Assembly: GCA_012861695.1 (NCBI GenBank)
Contig: JAAOOA010000006.1
Coordinates: 12,615,879 to 12,679,878, forward strand
From: Trematomus loennbergii
Lineage: Eukaryota; Chordata; Actinopteri; Perciformes; Nototheniidae
Length of the DNA stretch: 64,000 nt
Direction of reading: 5' to 3'
The position numbers and the translations under genes were made by a program. This document shows positions 24,498 to 37,327 of this stretch, in pieces. Numbering within the stretch: position 1 is the stretch's first letter; every line of letters begins with the position of its first letter. The notes beneath the pieces were generated by a model that ran no database searches, was not told the origin of the DNA, and saw nothing but the letters and a program-made list of their open reading frames with translations.

Positions 24498-25019
24498 ACT
24501 GCTTAATGTTTGCCTTTTCCTCATTATTTACTTAATGGACTGATATTGTTTTCAACCAAGTGTGGTAAGCCTTTCCATTTTCAGGCTAACCTCAGATGAT
24601 GCTTTAAAGTGCATGTGCTAATTAGGAGGACAGGGTTGATGATGTAGCTATTTACAGCTAACATTAGTCACAGTTTGTGGACTTAATTGAAATAAGTAGG
24701 AAGAAGTCCTATTGGGACAGCGAAAGACCTTTGAAATCCATTATTGAGTCATTTATTTTATATATTCTTTAGATGCTTTTTTGTCTACTTATGTCAAACC
24801 AAGCTTGTTCTCAGTCTTCTTAACTTCACTGTCCAACTCCAAAAAATGAAAATGAATTGATTAAATAAGTTGTTTTGCAAAATGTACGCAGAAAAGACAA
24901 CAAGCCATTGTCTAGCTTCTATTGGTGTGCCGCGTTTATTGTGATGAATTATGTTTGGTTATAAATGACCCCATAGATCTATATACCTTTCATAAAAGTT
25001 TGTATTTTGTTGGATGAAT

Positions 25020-25250
25020 ACTAGTCTCGCATAGCCAGACTTCTCTCCACACTTCTATTTAGTACTGGCTGAACATATCAACCTTCTGCACTGAGGGGAT
25101 AACATGCTCTGGGTTGTTTCTATTTCTATTAACCAATCAAAGATCTTTTGTGATGCTAAGCCCATGGTTATATGAGTGCTCATATAAAATGCTAACACAA
25201 AGACGGTCAATGGTAGGCTAAAAAGTGCCTTGGATAATTTATTGTTTATT
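25020..25250. mobile_element. Fragment of an hAT-like dispersed repeat
   Basis: The words actagtctcgcatagccaga and ccaatcaaagatcttttgtg resemble a fish repeat whose ends read ctagtctcgc-aagccagac. Only one end is visible and the copy is diverged, so boundaries and class are uncertain. Confidence 0.35.
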
Positions 25251-25422
25251 ATCTGCTAATGTTTTCAGGTTAGTCCTTTAGTATTGTGTTTCTCTGCTGG
25301 AGTCCACAGGTTCCTGTGACTAGCAGCCTTTTTAAGTTGTACATTTATAGTTTTGCAAACTCCTCAAATCAAAATGATCTGCCTGGATTGATGTTATAGA
25401 AGTCATATTCTTGTTTGCTATC

Positions 25423-25536
25423 CTGGCTCCAAAATGGTGGAATGAGCTCCCCATTGAAATCAGGACAGCAGATAGCTTGCACATCTTCCGGCGCAGACTG
25501 AAAACTCATCTCTTTCGACTCCACTTCGAGCGATAG
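25423..25536 (+). pseudogene. C-terminal remnant of a LINE ORF2 protein
   Basis: Thirty-seven codons plus stop read LAPKWWNELPIEIRTADSLH then IFRRRLKTHLFRLHFER. The pattern 'aP.lWN.LP..iR.a.sl..Fk..LKThLF' is typical of the extreme C-terminus of non-LTR retrotransposon reverse-transcriptase proteins in vertebrates. There is no upstream open frame; this is a 5'-truncated insertion in sense orientation within the intron. Confidence 0.7.
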
Positions 25537-25750
25537 AATTACTAACAAAGAATTGCCAACAAAGCACTTATATACTAATAAAGGACTGGCTTATCTAAAG
25601 CTAGTTGAGTAGCACTTGAAATGTTTTAGCTCTATGAAACCTGATGTACTTATATGATTCTGTTTTCTTCAAGTTTGTATCTTGTTGGTCGAATGCACTT
25701 ATTGTAAGTCGCTTTGGATAAAAGCGTCAGCTAAATGCAATGTACTGTAA
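25537..25750 (+). mobile_element. 3' UTR and tail of the same LINE
   Basis: Downstream of the stop the sequence ends in agtcgctttggataaaagcg tcagctaaatgcaatgta, a 3' tail very common in teleost genomes. Position and orientation agree with the coding remnant at 25423-25536. Confidence 0.7.
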
Positions 25751-26308
25751 TCATATGCTGTGAATTTGTCTTTGCTCTCTAGGTAGTTGAACGCGATAAT
25801 GCATGCTGGTAAAAGCAAAGTAATAATACACTGCTGGAACCTGAAATCTGCATCATATTAGCATTCAGTAAGTGTTTGATGGTGCAGTTGTTCCCTCGCC
25901 TCATCTAAAAATGGTGTCAACAAACATCTTCCTGTATTGGTTTTGTTCTTTTTAAAGTAAAGAATTAATGGAGGTGTTTCGGTGACGTTGCAATGTTTTA
26001 GATACAAGAAGGCATTATTCTGCAATCCTCTATTGACTAGTTTTTTTTAAATAGAATTAATCCCTTTCAGTCTTTTCCCTTTCCCTTTCTAATTATTCCT
26101 CAAGGCTTTTGGTGAAGTGTCAAATCCCCCATCACACTGGCGTCCCCTGTGTGTTTTTACTTGGGCATGTTTCATGTGCTAATGCTCCGTCTCATGGGAG
26201 ACCCTCCTCAGACCGAGGCTGTGATGCTGGCCAGGTGCTGATCAGGTGTGCTTCAGTTTCCGTCCTCAGCAGTGCGGGTCACAGGGGCTGCCAATGATGC
26301 TCCCTCTC

Positions 26309-26566
<258 letters not shown>

Positions 26567-29500
26567 GTACAAGCTAGATACAGTTATAACTCCTGGCTCT
26601 TGTTTTGCACATTCACTGTATCAAACGTGCTAAATGTATGTACTTTATACATTAGCAGAGAATGAAGGACAGGAGCTGTGGTGCGGTACAGTTTAGTGGA
26701 TGTAGCTGATCATTATGCAGAGCTGCAGGGTGTGCTTATCTATTACTGTGGTCAGTGGAGCATGAAGAGCTGAAGACGAGCTGAAAGGTCGCAAATCCCC
26801 TTTCTCTTTCCAAATCTAAGCCCTCCCCACCCTGGTGTTTCTCTCAGACGATCTGGCCCCTGCCCAGCCCCGGCCTTGCCCTCCCCGGCGCGGGCCCCCA
26901 GCATGCCACTGGGTAGGCTGCCCAGCTGCAGGGGATCAGCTGTAGTCTCTCTAGGCCTGGAGCGCTGTCTCTCCAAAGAGGAAGGAAGAGCTGGCCAAGG
27001 TATGATGACATAACAAGTCATCATGCACCATGATTGTATTTGTTTTCAGAGGAAGGGTGTCTTCATGTCGTTTTTCTGACTTTGCTTTGTGTGAGAAAAC
27101 GCTTGTCATTCGTGTTGATTGGCAAGGCCAAGAGCGGTTGGTTATAAAGTGAGCATAGTTGTGAACATGTGTGTCTACAGATGTTTGCAAAATGAGTCAA
27201 ATTGTGTCTTAAAAACTTCTGCTGAAAATACGAATTTTCAGAAGTTAAGATAAGTCTGAATTCTGAAGGACTTATTGTGCTTGTTGGCCTTCCTGTTGAT
27301 CCCACATCTCTCTTTTCCACTATCTTCCTTTCTTTCCTCCCTACTCCCTTTCTCTCATTTCTCTCGCCTCATGCTGCCTGCTGCTGATGCCAAGAAGAAA
27401 GTTGGAGATTATTACAAGTGCAAAGCTAAAAGGGAAATGATTCATTCAGAAGAATTACTGTTAGAGGAACAATTAAACTCTGCTGACTTCAGCGCTTGGT
27501 GCTTCTTTTGCCAACAGCACTGAATATCTTATCACTGTGTAGCTTCAAGATACACAACAACAAAAAGCCAGTGACCATCGAGTCTTAACATTTTGTGTTA
27601 TGAATCTGCTTAGCAGAAAGCCATACTTACTGTATATAACTGTAAACACAAAGTGAGTATGTGACTCCGTATTCAATTGGATGGCTGGACACATTTTTCA
27701 CATGATCTCTATACATTGCAAATGTATCGTGACTTTGTTGTATTATTCAATTTTGGCTCAAACTAGATTTTTCTGGAAATAACAGATGTTCTCTTGAGAG
27801 CACTTAAGCTCGGACACATTTGTTTTCAAAAGGACCAACCTCAATAAATAATGCTGTGTCTGTAACCTCACTGGACACTGTGTATTACTGTACACACCTT
27901 AAGCACACATCTACTGTATACAGTAGCTGATCTTGTACATTGGTCTTTACTGTGTCGTTTTTATTATTTTTAGAAAAAGTGGTGTTCTTTGTGGAAACTA
28001 AACCAAAACTAAACTATAAATATAATTGAAAAAACATACCAACCATGTCCTTTTAAAGAAGCACCTCATCAGTTCTCCAAAATGTACAGTATATGAGAGG
28101 ATCAAAGAGCACGCTTGAGTATAAGATAAGGCTCGCTTGTACAGAGGAGTATGAAAGATGGAAGAGTGCTGTGTCAAAGTTAAACAAGTTTGTATTAAAT
28201 GTTGGTCTGCTTGCATTTATCACAACTTGGAATAACTCAGTACTCTTTTTAGTCACTTTTGCACAGTACATTTGTGGTTCAACATCAAAGGTTGAGTCCT
28301 GAGACCAGCCACAGAACGCCTGGCCCACAGTTGCTGGTTATTTCTCGTGCCCACCACTCTTAACCCCCGCCCCGTGTTTCCACACTCACAACTGCTCTCC
28401 CAGGCATCCTGTGTCCATGCTGCGTGTGCTGGCAAACAAAACGCGAGATAATGTAACACTCCTTTCTTTTTGGACTGTAATGGAATGTGATTGGTTATTA
28501 AATACAAACATTTGTTTCGCCTTTACTCCCACGTGATAATGCCTGGCAGCGTGAGGTGTGGGAAGTGTAGAGAGAAGCTTTGTGAGACTTTTTCTTCTGG
28601 GGGCGGGACTGTACATTTCTACTTGTCAAGTCAACAAAACTCTTTGAACTGCCCGCTACACTTTCTGCCCACAATACAATGCCATCCCCACAGAGAGTAA
28701 TCATCAAAGGATTTATTCCCTTAAGGCAGTTTTGGTGTTTTATGTTCTTAAAGTGTTTTAAGGAACTCTGTATGGAAATATGCCCACAGTGCTTAGAGCT
28801 GGATCGGCATTCCTAACCCATGTGTATATCCTTCCTTGTCCTTCACCTCGTTCTCTGTAGTTTTACTGTTCAACAGTTGTTTGGCAAGTTATACCAAACA
28901 TCACTTTGATGTCACACACTGACTTGATTTTCAACATCCGGCTAGGGGACATTTGATCCAGCTTGTTAATGTGCTCCTTGCTTCCCTGGAAAGCCTTCAT
29001 TCAATCCAAGTGGGACGATGCTGGTGAGCTCACACGTGAATGTGTGATGCCGGGGGAGCATGTTAGCGTCCCTATCGAAGTAGCATCCATTACAGTGTTG
29101 GTGTTCACGTGGTGGGAGATGTTATTAGGGAGCTCATCGCCCTCCTCCTCTGAGAGAATGGATGTGTGATTATGAAGTCATCAGCCATGAACCAGTGAGG
29201 CTGCACCCCTCCTCATGGGTCCTCAGGGTGCCATTGATTGGTGACCATGTGTTTGTGCCTGATAGACTGTGAAATGGTGTGTTGCTGCGCGGCTGTGTCA
29301 CACCTGCGTCCCACCGAGGTGATTGATTGGTTTGGTCATGTGGAATGTTCCCATCTGGTCCGCAGTAATGCATTTTTTTCCTCATTCGTGAATAACAAGC
29401 GCTAGCAGGAGAATAGTTGGGCTCCGGAAAAAAGGCAAAGGCCAAGCGAAAACATTTTCCCCCTATACACCTCCCCCTCTTTCCTTTTTACCGAGTTAGA

Positions 29501-30924
29501 AAAAATTCAAATAGACAGAGCCATGGCACCTGATTATCCCGGGAGGGGATGAATACAATCAGGAAATCCACATCTCCTCTTCCACATAGAGATGGATTTC
29601 AGTAGAAAGTAAACAGTTTAGCTGGTGTTGATATAAGCAGCAGCTCCTGGATTTGAAAGTCATACCTAAAGAATCTTTGATGTCTGTGATTTGCACCTCT
29701 CCTTGATTAGTATCGCTCTTGAAATTTGTAGTCTAATCTAAAAGCAATGGAGGTAAGACCCCCCCCAGCCTAATGTGTTATTCTGTTTCTCACTGCTGTA
29801 TTCCTCCTGGTTTGATTTCTCTTAATCCCGGTCCCTCTCCTTTAATTGATCTATTCATTCCAGCTAATGGCTAATTACACATCAGGCTGCATGAGCAGAT
29901 GCATTTATCATCATAGTACGTAATAATCAGTGACATTTATACAAAGAAAAAAATAAATATGCAAATAAGAACTCATTAACATTTGCTCTTGCTGTTTTGA
30001 ATAATGTCACTGCTGACAAGGCTGTTCACTGAAATGAATGTTGATCTCAGGGCAGGGGAGACATGTTCCCTCAGTGTTTTGAGGCTATGTTTCTCCGTCC
30101 TACTCTTGTTCCTGATGCTCGGCTGTAGACATTCAACCCTGACCAGAGAGGAAGCTAGTGTGGTACTACCTTCCTCCACTTCCTGACATAACCTCTAACA
30201 CAGCTTTGTCAGAAGGGATGTACGCACACTCTTATGAAAAGGAAATATAAGGAGGCATTTTAAAAGGCATTGAGCCCGTCTTACTTTACTTGCAAGGCAT
30301 TTAGAGATGCCAACACTTGACTTTATGTTAGGAAGGGTATGTTTATGATTAAATCCTCACACGATCTTACTACTATTTAAAAAGCTATTCAAAAAGCTAG
30401 ATGACAGTATTTAGGTCTTGGAGCTTTCAATAGTGATTCATAAAAATGGCAAAACGTAGTCCTGACAGGGGTCTGACATTAAGAAATGAAGCTGATAGGT
30501 TTGATGTTTTGTGGTTAGATGCCACGGAGTCACGTGACAACTTAAACAGAGACACAAACAGCAAACATGTGTGCTGGAAGAAAGAAAACAAGTGCTCTGC
30601 GGGTGATGAATTCCTTTTATGTCTACATTAACAACTTCCTCATCCTGTATTATGTGATTGTTTTCACGATCCTGGCTTTCCTTGGAGAAATGAAAATGGC
30701 CTTGCTTTCTGGATGCATCTGAGAGGCGCTGAAGCACGCTCACTAATTGGCTGTTTTTGTGGCGAGGGTTTTGAATTGATCCCTTGAGACGCTTAGGTCA
30801 CTACCTCTCACATTTTCAGAGAGAGGGGCTGTACTGCAGCCCTGTGATCAATACGGAGCCACACTATGAAGTGCTCTCTCCTCCAGTAAGATTTCAGCAA
30901 CAAATGTTGTTCATTCACTCAAGT

Positions 30925-31371
30925 ATCAGAATCAGAATCAGAATACCTTTATTAGTCCCACAGAGGGGACATTTGCATCGTTACAGCAGGAAAGAGCCAC
31001 AGACAGCTTAATGTTACATATGTTAAGAAAAAAGTACTAAGTTATGATATGATAAAAAATAAATAAAAAAGAAAAGTAAAAGAAAAATACTTTCCAAAAT
31101 ACAAATCCTGTAACAGTTCTTAGGATTTAGCAGCCAGGTATATATTACACAGTTATTAATGGCATATGTATATAATGTATATATTGCACATATAGCACAT
31201 ATTGCACATAGTATGATGGTATTTAACTGCAGCAAGTTACACAATTTACAAGATACAAAATGCAAAAAAACACACCTTGTAACTGTTCTAAGGGTTAGCA
31301 GCCAGTTATAAATTACACAGTTATTAACGGCATATATATATATTGCACATATAGCACATATTGCACATAGT
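30925..31371. mobile_element. LINE 3'-end-like repeat with an internal duplication
   Basis: It starts atcagaatcagaatcagaat acctttattagtccca, a signature of retrotransposon 3' ends widespread in teleosts. Two further segments, about 31109-31211 and 31279-31371, are near copies of each other (taac-gttct-agg-tt-agcagccag, then ttacacagttattaa-ggcat, then atattgcacatatagcacat). Confidence 0.6.
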
Positions 31372-32097
31372 TGATTGGTAGCTCAGCATGTTGGTCGTGA
31401 AGATGAATGGGATTGAACATTTGGTATACATTTTCTAATGAGTTACTTTATTTTATATGATGTTTTTACTTACTCCAGTTCATGTTTTATACAATGGCCA
31501 AAAGACTAACAAAGGTGTTTGGTTATAAAGTGATGCATGCATTCTCTTTTAATTGAAAGGTAGTCAAACACATAGCCAAACGCTTTTGGACTCACAAATT
31601 ACCATTGAAATAATTGTGCTATCATATTTTGTAGACATTAGGTTATATACTTATTAAATAAGTGTTTATTGATAAAGTTAATCCACAATGAAAAACTATT
31701 GCTCAGTGTTAATGAAAGAAAGCAGGTGCACAGATGCTTTTACATGGTTGGTGAAGGGGGTTTTGGGTGTTTTGTATGTTTGGAGCTAGTTGAACAATCT
31801 AAATCTACCAAAGTGCTTTGGTTGCAAGAAAATTGCTCGCTATACCAAACATCTCTCTCAGGATCATCACTCATGTGGCCTGACAACCCTCATATTTTAT
31901 TTTGTGGTTATTGCAGAATAATCTTGTGGAATGCAGTTCAAGAAACACGCATATGTCTTTAAGATAGTAGGGGTTACAAGTAGAGAACATCTGGGTAAAG
32001 TAAGCGAAAGAGAAATAGAACTTCTTTATGTCGAATCTGTTGCTTTGAGCTAAGCATCCTGTGTGTAGTGTGTGATGTCTGTCCAGTACAGTATGTC

Positions 32098-32170
32098 ATC
32101 AGAATCAGAATCACTTGTATTGCCAAGTAGGTTTACACATACAAGGAATTTGCTTTGGTATAAGTGCAAA
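32098..32170. mobile_element. LINE 3'-end-like repeat, second type
   Basis: The phrase atcagaatcagaatcacttg tattgccaagtaggtttaca followed by caaggaatttgctttggt is another teleost retrotransposon terminus that I recognise from memory. The sequence beyond 32170 could belong to the same insertion, but I cannot show it. Confidence 0.55.
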
Positions 32171-34003
32171 GAGTTGCAAGAGTTAGGAAGGTTTTATAAA
32201 TAGAAGAATAGAAAAATTAAAACAAGAGACCTTGAGCTTCTAATCCAAACACAACTGAGCCACCAGGCAAGAAGATCAAGAACATAAAGGATAGCTGAAG
32301 TAATGCTCATTCTTGGCTGCAATGATTGAGCACGCCAGAAGAATTGCAGAGCTTTTGACTGTATGTGCAGAATAGGTAAACCTCCTTTGATAACATGCAC
32401 ATGACAGCAGCCTGGAGTATAAAGTGAAGGACTGAAAGCATGATATGTTTTGTTTTGCTAAACAATAGCGGAGGTCCAATACACAGTGCTATATTTAGCA
32501 CCACATGGGCACAACACATCAATCAGTTGTCATCAGGCTGTGAAAAGAATTTACAGATACACACGCTTTATAAGCCATATCCTGCTGCAGAGTTCCTTAC
32601 ATTGGGATTATAGTAACCTCAGGCATCAATGTGAATGTCATTAGGGTTCACTGTTATATTTATTGAATGCCTATAAAGATCTGTGGATTGACTTTATGGT
32701 AGTCGTTCACAGCTTGATCGATCCCTGTGCAAATGGTCCAGTTACTGTGAGAGAAACTGAAATCTAAGAAGAAACAAAGCTTTAATGCTAATAGAAGTTT
32801 AAATGTATCAACTCCAAGTTTTGATTGTGCCTTTTATCTTGTAATGTACATGGTATTTTGTGATTTAGTTTAACACCCATGCACATATTTGATTGTTTGA
32901 TGTAATCGGCTCATTGTTTTTCTGGTTGGCTACATGGCTGCACCTTATAGCTATTGACTGAATTATGGACGTTTAGTTTTTGCCCCAATTTGTTTTGTCC
33001 CTGTGGAAAATGTATGTTTAATATAATCTGTCTGCCAGGGCACACCCTGTTTAATACAGATTCTCCTGCAGTGAAATGTGTCATAATCATAGTTACACCT
33101 TCACCCTGAGTGGTATGCTAATCAGTAGCTTCACAGAATATTTGAATGTGAATGTATTCCCTCATTAGATTGATTTTTCATTGCATTGGGGATATACTGT
33201 GCGATGGCCGTCTGCATACTTAAATTGATATCACTGATGGTGCAGTAATTAAGCCACTTTACTCATGTTGCTTATTTGCATTTTGTATCTTTTGCATGCG
33301 TTGCTGTTTTAAGGCAGATAATGACTTTTGCTTCCTATCAATCATGGCACTTTAGACTCATTAGCCTGTTTCACAAAAAGAAAACACCCGCTTAGTCCCA
33401 CGCAGCCCTGCTCAGAACAAATGGGGCTACTCAAAAAATAATGATAACAATAATAGTGTTGCTCTTGTTTTGAGGCTGTGATCAAACGGGCCTGCTCAGA
33501 GGAGGGAACACAAAGCTTTAGTTATAAAAAGACTGTAACTCATAAAATTATTTCTGCTTTTGTTGTTTCTCTTTCCCTCACGGCAGGGATACTCTTTGAT
33601 TTATAAACTTCAACAAGGGAACTTTGTGTTCTTACAACTTATTTGTCATTTGTTTTTTATTTGGAAATACTTCATGACAGTGACCTATTTTGCTCACAAT
33701 GAGTTACAGTCCATGTGCGTCAGACAGGAGACTGCATGATAAGGGTATATTTTATTCAGCTAATTTAGGCTACTGGCTTTAGAACCGCCCAACCCAGCGA
33801 TATGCTCCTCTTGATTTATCACTTTGTTCTACTTTACTTCAGCATCATAAATATTCATTCTCCCGTAATTTCAAAAGCAATTCAGCTATGTTTTTTCAAA
33901 CGGCAGGCATCTTTTAAAAGCAGGGGTTATTCTCAGGTTGTTGCTTTATTATGAAGTTGAAGAGGTTACACTGGGATTTAACCTGTCATAAAGATAAAAG
34001 GGC

Positions 34004-34503
34004 TTAAAGGGGACCTATCATGCAAAATGCACTTTTGCACGTCTTTTATACATGAATATGTGTCCCCGGTGTTCCAGGGAACTCACCAAGTGTCAGAAAA
34101 CACAACCCTCTCTATTTTCCTCCATACCCAAATCTCTAAAAAAGGGGTTGCAACGGATCTGATAAAAACTGATCCAGATTTGAACACTGTCCTGACGTCA
34201 GGACGGTGGCGCTACGGCTATTGGGCCAACTCCACCAATCAGGAGGAGACAGCCACGGTCATTGCCGTTCGAAAGCGTTGGAGACGCTGTAGTACATATG
34301 CCAGGCCTCTAGATGGTGCTGTTCTCACAGAATCAACCCTTGCAAAAACAGAGCTATAAATTGTCAAATTGAGCGAAATGAGGCATGGCTAAAATGCATG
34401 ATCTGTTTGGTATTTGGAAAAAAAAAAGTATAAATATGCTTTATATGTATAGGTATGGTCCTACACTATATTATTCAAATATAGCATGATAGGTCCACTT
34501 TAA
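34004..34503. mobile_element. TTAA-flanked MITE, copy 1 (500 bp)
   Basis: It is bounded by TTAA on both sides. The terminal inverted repeats are AGGGGACCTATCATGC (left) and AGTGGACCTATCATGC (right, reverse strand), one mismatch in 16. This is the structure of piggyBac-type miniature elements. The interior contains the 12-bp palindrome cctgacgtcagg (34191-34202, a perfect CRE), then ATTGG (34220) and CCAAT (34235). A 110-codon open frame (34027-34359) is interrupted by a 1-base change in the second copy and looks incidental. Confidence 0.85.
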
Positions 34504-37266
34504 GTTACAATCAACTCTTATCAGCTTGTTTCTTTATTATCGGTTTTATGTACCAAAGAAGGAAAAAAAGTACATGCTGATTTTTTCCAGCAGGAGAAGA
34601 ATAACTTGGAAGAAACTTTCTCCTGTCGCACTGCTGAGGGCAGAGATGATGTTCATGATCAGATAAAGTTCTCAGTGATCTTCAGCAGGACAGTCTTAAT
34701 AAACTAACAGATGTTTCCATTCATGACCTGCTTACTGTACGGTACTGAAGTTGAACACCAACTGCCTGTGCCATGGGGCCGGTCCGTCCTTCTCTTCTTC
34801 CTGGCAGATTCAGGTCATCTGAGGTGGGGAAAGAAACAGCGAATAGAGTGGGTGTCATGACTTGTCAACCCAGCTTCAACTTGCTTTGTTTGTTTAGCAG
34901 TTTTTTTTAGAGACAGGGGATGATGGTATTTTTGATAGAAGTTGCCGTGTGATTGTATTTTTCGTGGATCTTTCACCAGTCATGAACTTGCGTATTGTTT
35001 AATTTCTTTTAGTCTACAAAAAAACCTAAAAGTAAACCTGTATTTTATCATACCATATTTCAAAATAAATACTAATTATCTTTGAGAGACAATGTACTTG
35101 AAGTTGCTGCATCAATTAGACCAAGAACACCCTGTCCATTACTGAGGATGGGGATCCAAATAGCTTGAAGGCTTCTATCACGTTGAGAGACAGCCACTTA
35201 GTTGTTTAGTGGATTTGGATCTATACCTATAAAATACACTGCATGGACAATAGTAGCTTTGAAAATGTGCACTCTAGAAGCAACTTTAGACTGTCCTTTC
35301 AATACCAGTAAGAGACAGTGATAACTTTATAGAAAAATATATCGTTTTTTAAAGTTTCAAGTCTATTGTTTGTGCTTGCAGAGATATTCTCCATGCAGGG
35401 TCGGAGATGGAAAGGAAGGGCAAGCACCAGACCAAAACAAAGCTTGGACATTGCATCTTTTTGCACAGTGATGTGCGGATACACTAAACACTGTGTTTAT
35501 AAAAGTAGAACGTTTAATTGATACATTGTTGATCACTTCCTTTATGGAGAAAAATCGATAGCATCGTCAATTATCATATATATGTTTGTGTAATACGGTG
35601 GTTAGAGCCTTAAGTATATAAAAAAATAAGCAGATATCATGGCTGCGGCAAATTTTTTGCTCATTTTATACAAGCTTTTTCTTATTAGGATGGGTCCCTG
35701 TAGATGCATTAGCAAGATTCTCATTGCTTACAAATGTAGTAAATGTTTATGTATGGTATTTTCCTCAGTAAGTCCTTGTTTATACTGTGTATCCCTGTGT
35801 ACTCTAAGTTTAGGTTTCACTGTTCTGTTTGATCGAGCTGCTTGGACCTTTTTTTGTCGGGGTCGCTGTGTGGCTGCTTCTCTGTGTGGACCGAGACATT
35901 GTTTTCACAAACACATCTGTCTGCCCCGGTGGGCCCCGAAACTACAACAGTGACCATTAATTATTCACACAGGACACAGTGTGTGTGACAGAACACATGC
36001 TGCCAATGAATATTTAACTCCTTTTCCTCAGAAGACATTTTAGGAGTGAAAATTAATTCGACTAAACCACCTTTAGATATTCACAGAAAATAAAGAATAT
36101 ACAATTCTCCATCAAAGGAGAGGTTTCATCATGCTGCCACGACAGTGCACGTTGGTGGTAACCGACAACTTAATCCTATTTCCTTTATGCAAGAGCGATG
36201 GCTCAGAACTGTATCACATTATTGTTGGAAGAGAAGCAGCTTTGCCAGTTTAACCATCTTCCTGATTTCCTTCCCTCGCCTCTGGAGACGGTCTGCACAG
36301 ATGCAGAACAACTGTCTCCTGCAGGACTGCGCAGATAAGCACAAGTGAATTCTCTTAGACGTGCCTCTGTTCACCTGCGCTTGTAAAAGCAGTGTGCAGA
36401 TCAGTCATTGTGTAACAAAAGATCCAGGCTATGCAAGTTTTAACTCACAAACATATATTTACCTTTTCCCCAGAGTAAACAGAATTTAGTTCTAAGGCTT
36501 GCATCTTTGCTTGTAATATTTGGAAGTCTGACAAAAAATAATGTACAACGCTACAGTTATTCATCATTCTCCCTCAGGAGCTCTCATTTGTTTGTTTGTT
36601 ATTTTTCACGGGAGTAAAACTGCTGAGTTTGGATATAGTGATGTGTATGATTCATGTGTGTTGTGTGCTATGAGTTTTATTTTTCCCCTGATGGCTGCTT
36701 GGGAGCTTTTCCTCTGGGGGCTCACACCAAATGTGACACTGATACTGTAGAAAGACTGTCTGAAAATGGTCACTATCAGTAATAATATTTATTTTATAGT
36801 TTTTTTTCATTCTGATGACGTGACACAATACACTTTTCTTAGAACTACACCTTTGTTTTTTTTGGCTTTTGTTAAGCTACAACCTCAGTTTCAACCTTTC
36901 TACTGTATGTTCGTTGGATTTTAAGTCAAGAACGAAGTCAATTGTTAAAAAACCTTAGGAAGTCACATTTCTTTAATGCAAATTCTTATTTTCTTTGCTT
37001 CCAGCCAGCGTCATATAATAGCGTAGGGGAAAAACAAACACAAAACAACTCTTTACCTCAGTGAAAGGACAAACAACTCTTAGATTTGCCAATGGTGTTT
37101 TATTAGTGTAGTAAAAAAAACACCCTCTAGTCACAGTTACATACAAATCATTGTCAATAAAGTGTTCACATTAATGTTGTTTACTATTTGATATGAGTCC
37201 AGGTGTGTGCTCAAATATCATAAAAGATAATGACTGTTACGACTCTCCATTGTCTGATTTTCACAG

Positions 37267-37327
37267 GTAAATCAGAGCGGCTCCGTTTCCTGGCTATGGG
37301 AGGAATCCTGGAGCATCTGGCGGCCAG
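37267..37327 (+). CDS. tcf12: tcf12 fifth coding exon, 1 base short
   Basis: The acceptor gattttcacag ends at 37266 and the donor gtgagt is at 37328. From the carried G it starts GKSER. After a phase jump it ends GYGRNPGASGGQ, the counterpart of the HEB/TCF4 segment [22 protein letters not shown]. Expected length is 2+3n (62 here), but the exon is 61. The change falls at CGG-CTCCG, where one extra G would restore the frame. Both halves align with the family, so this is a genuine exon with a single-base break, most simply an assembly deletion in a short G run. Confidence 0.75.

Noticed and set aside
34027..34359. 110-codon frame repeated in a second copy at 40466-40750
   Set aside because: It belongs to a MITE; the second copy has a 1-base deletion in the middle and there is no resemblance to a transposase, so it is not counted as a gene.
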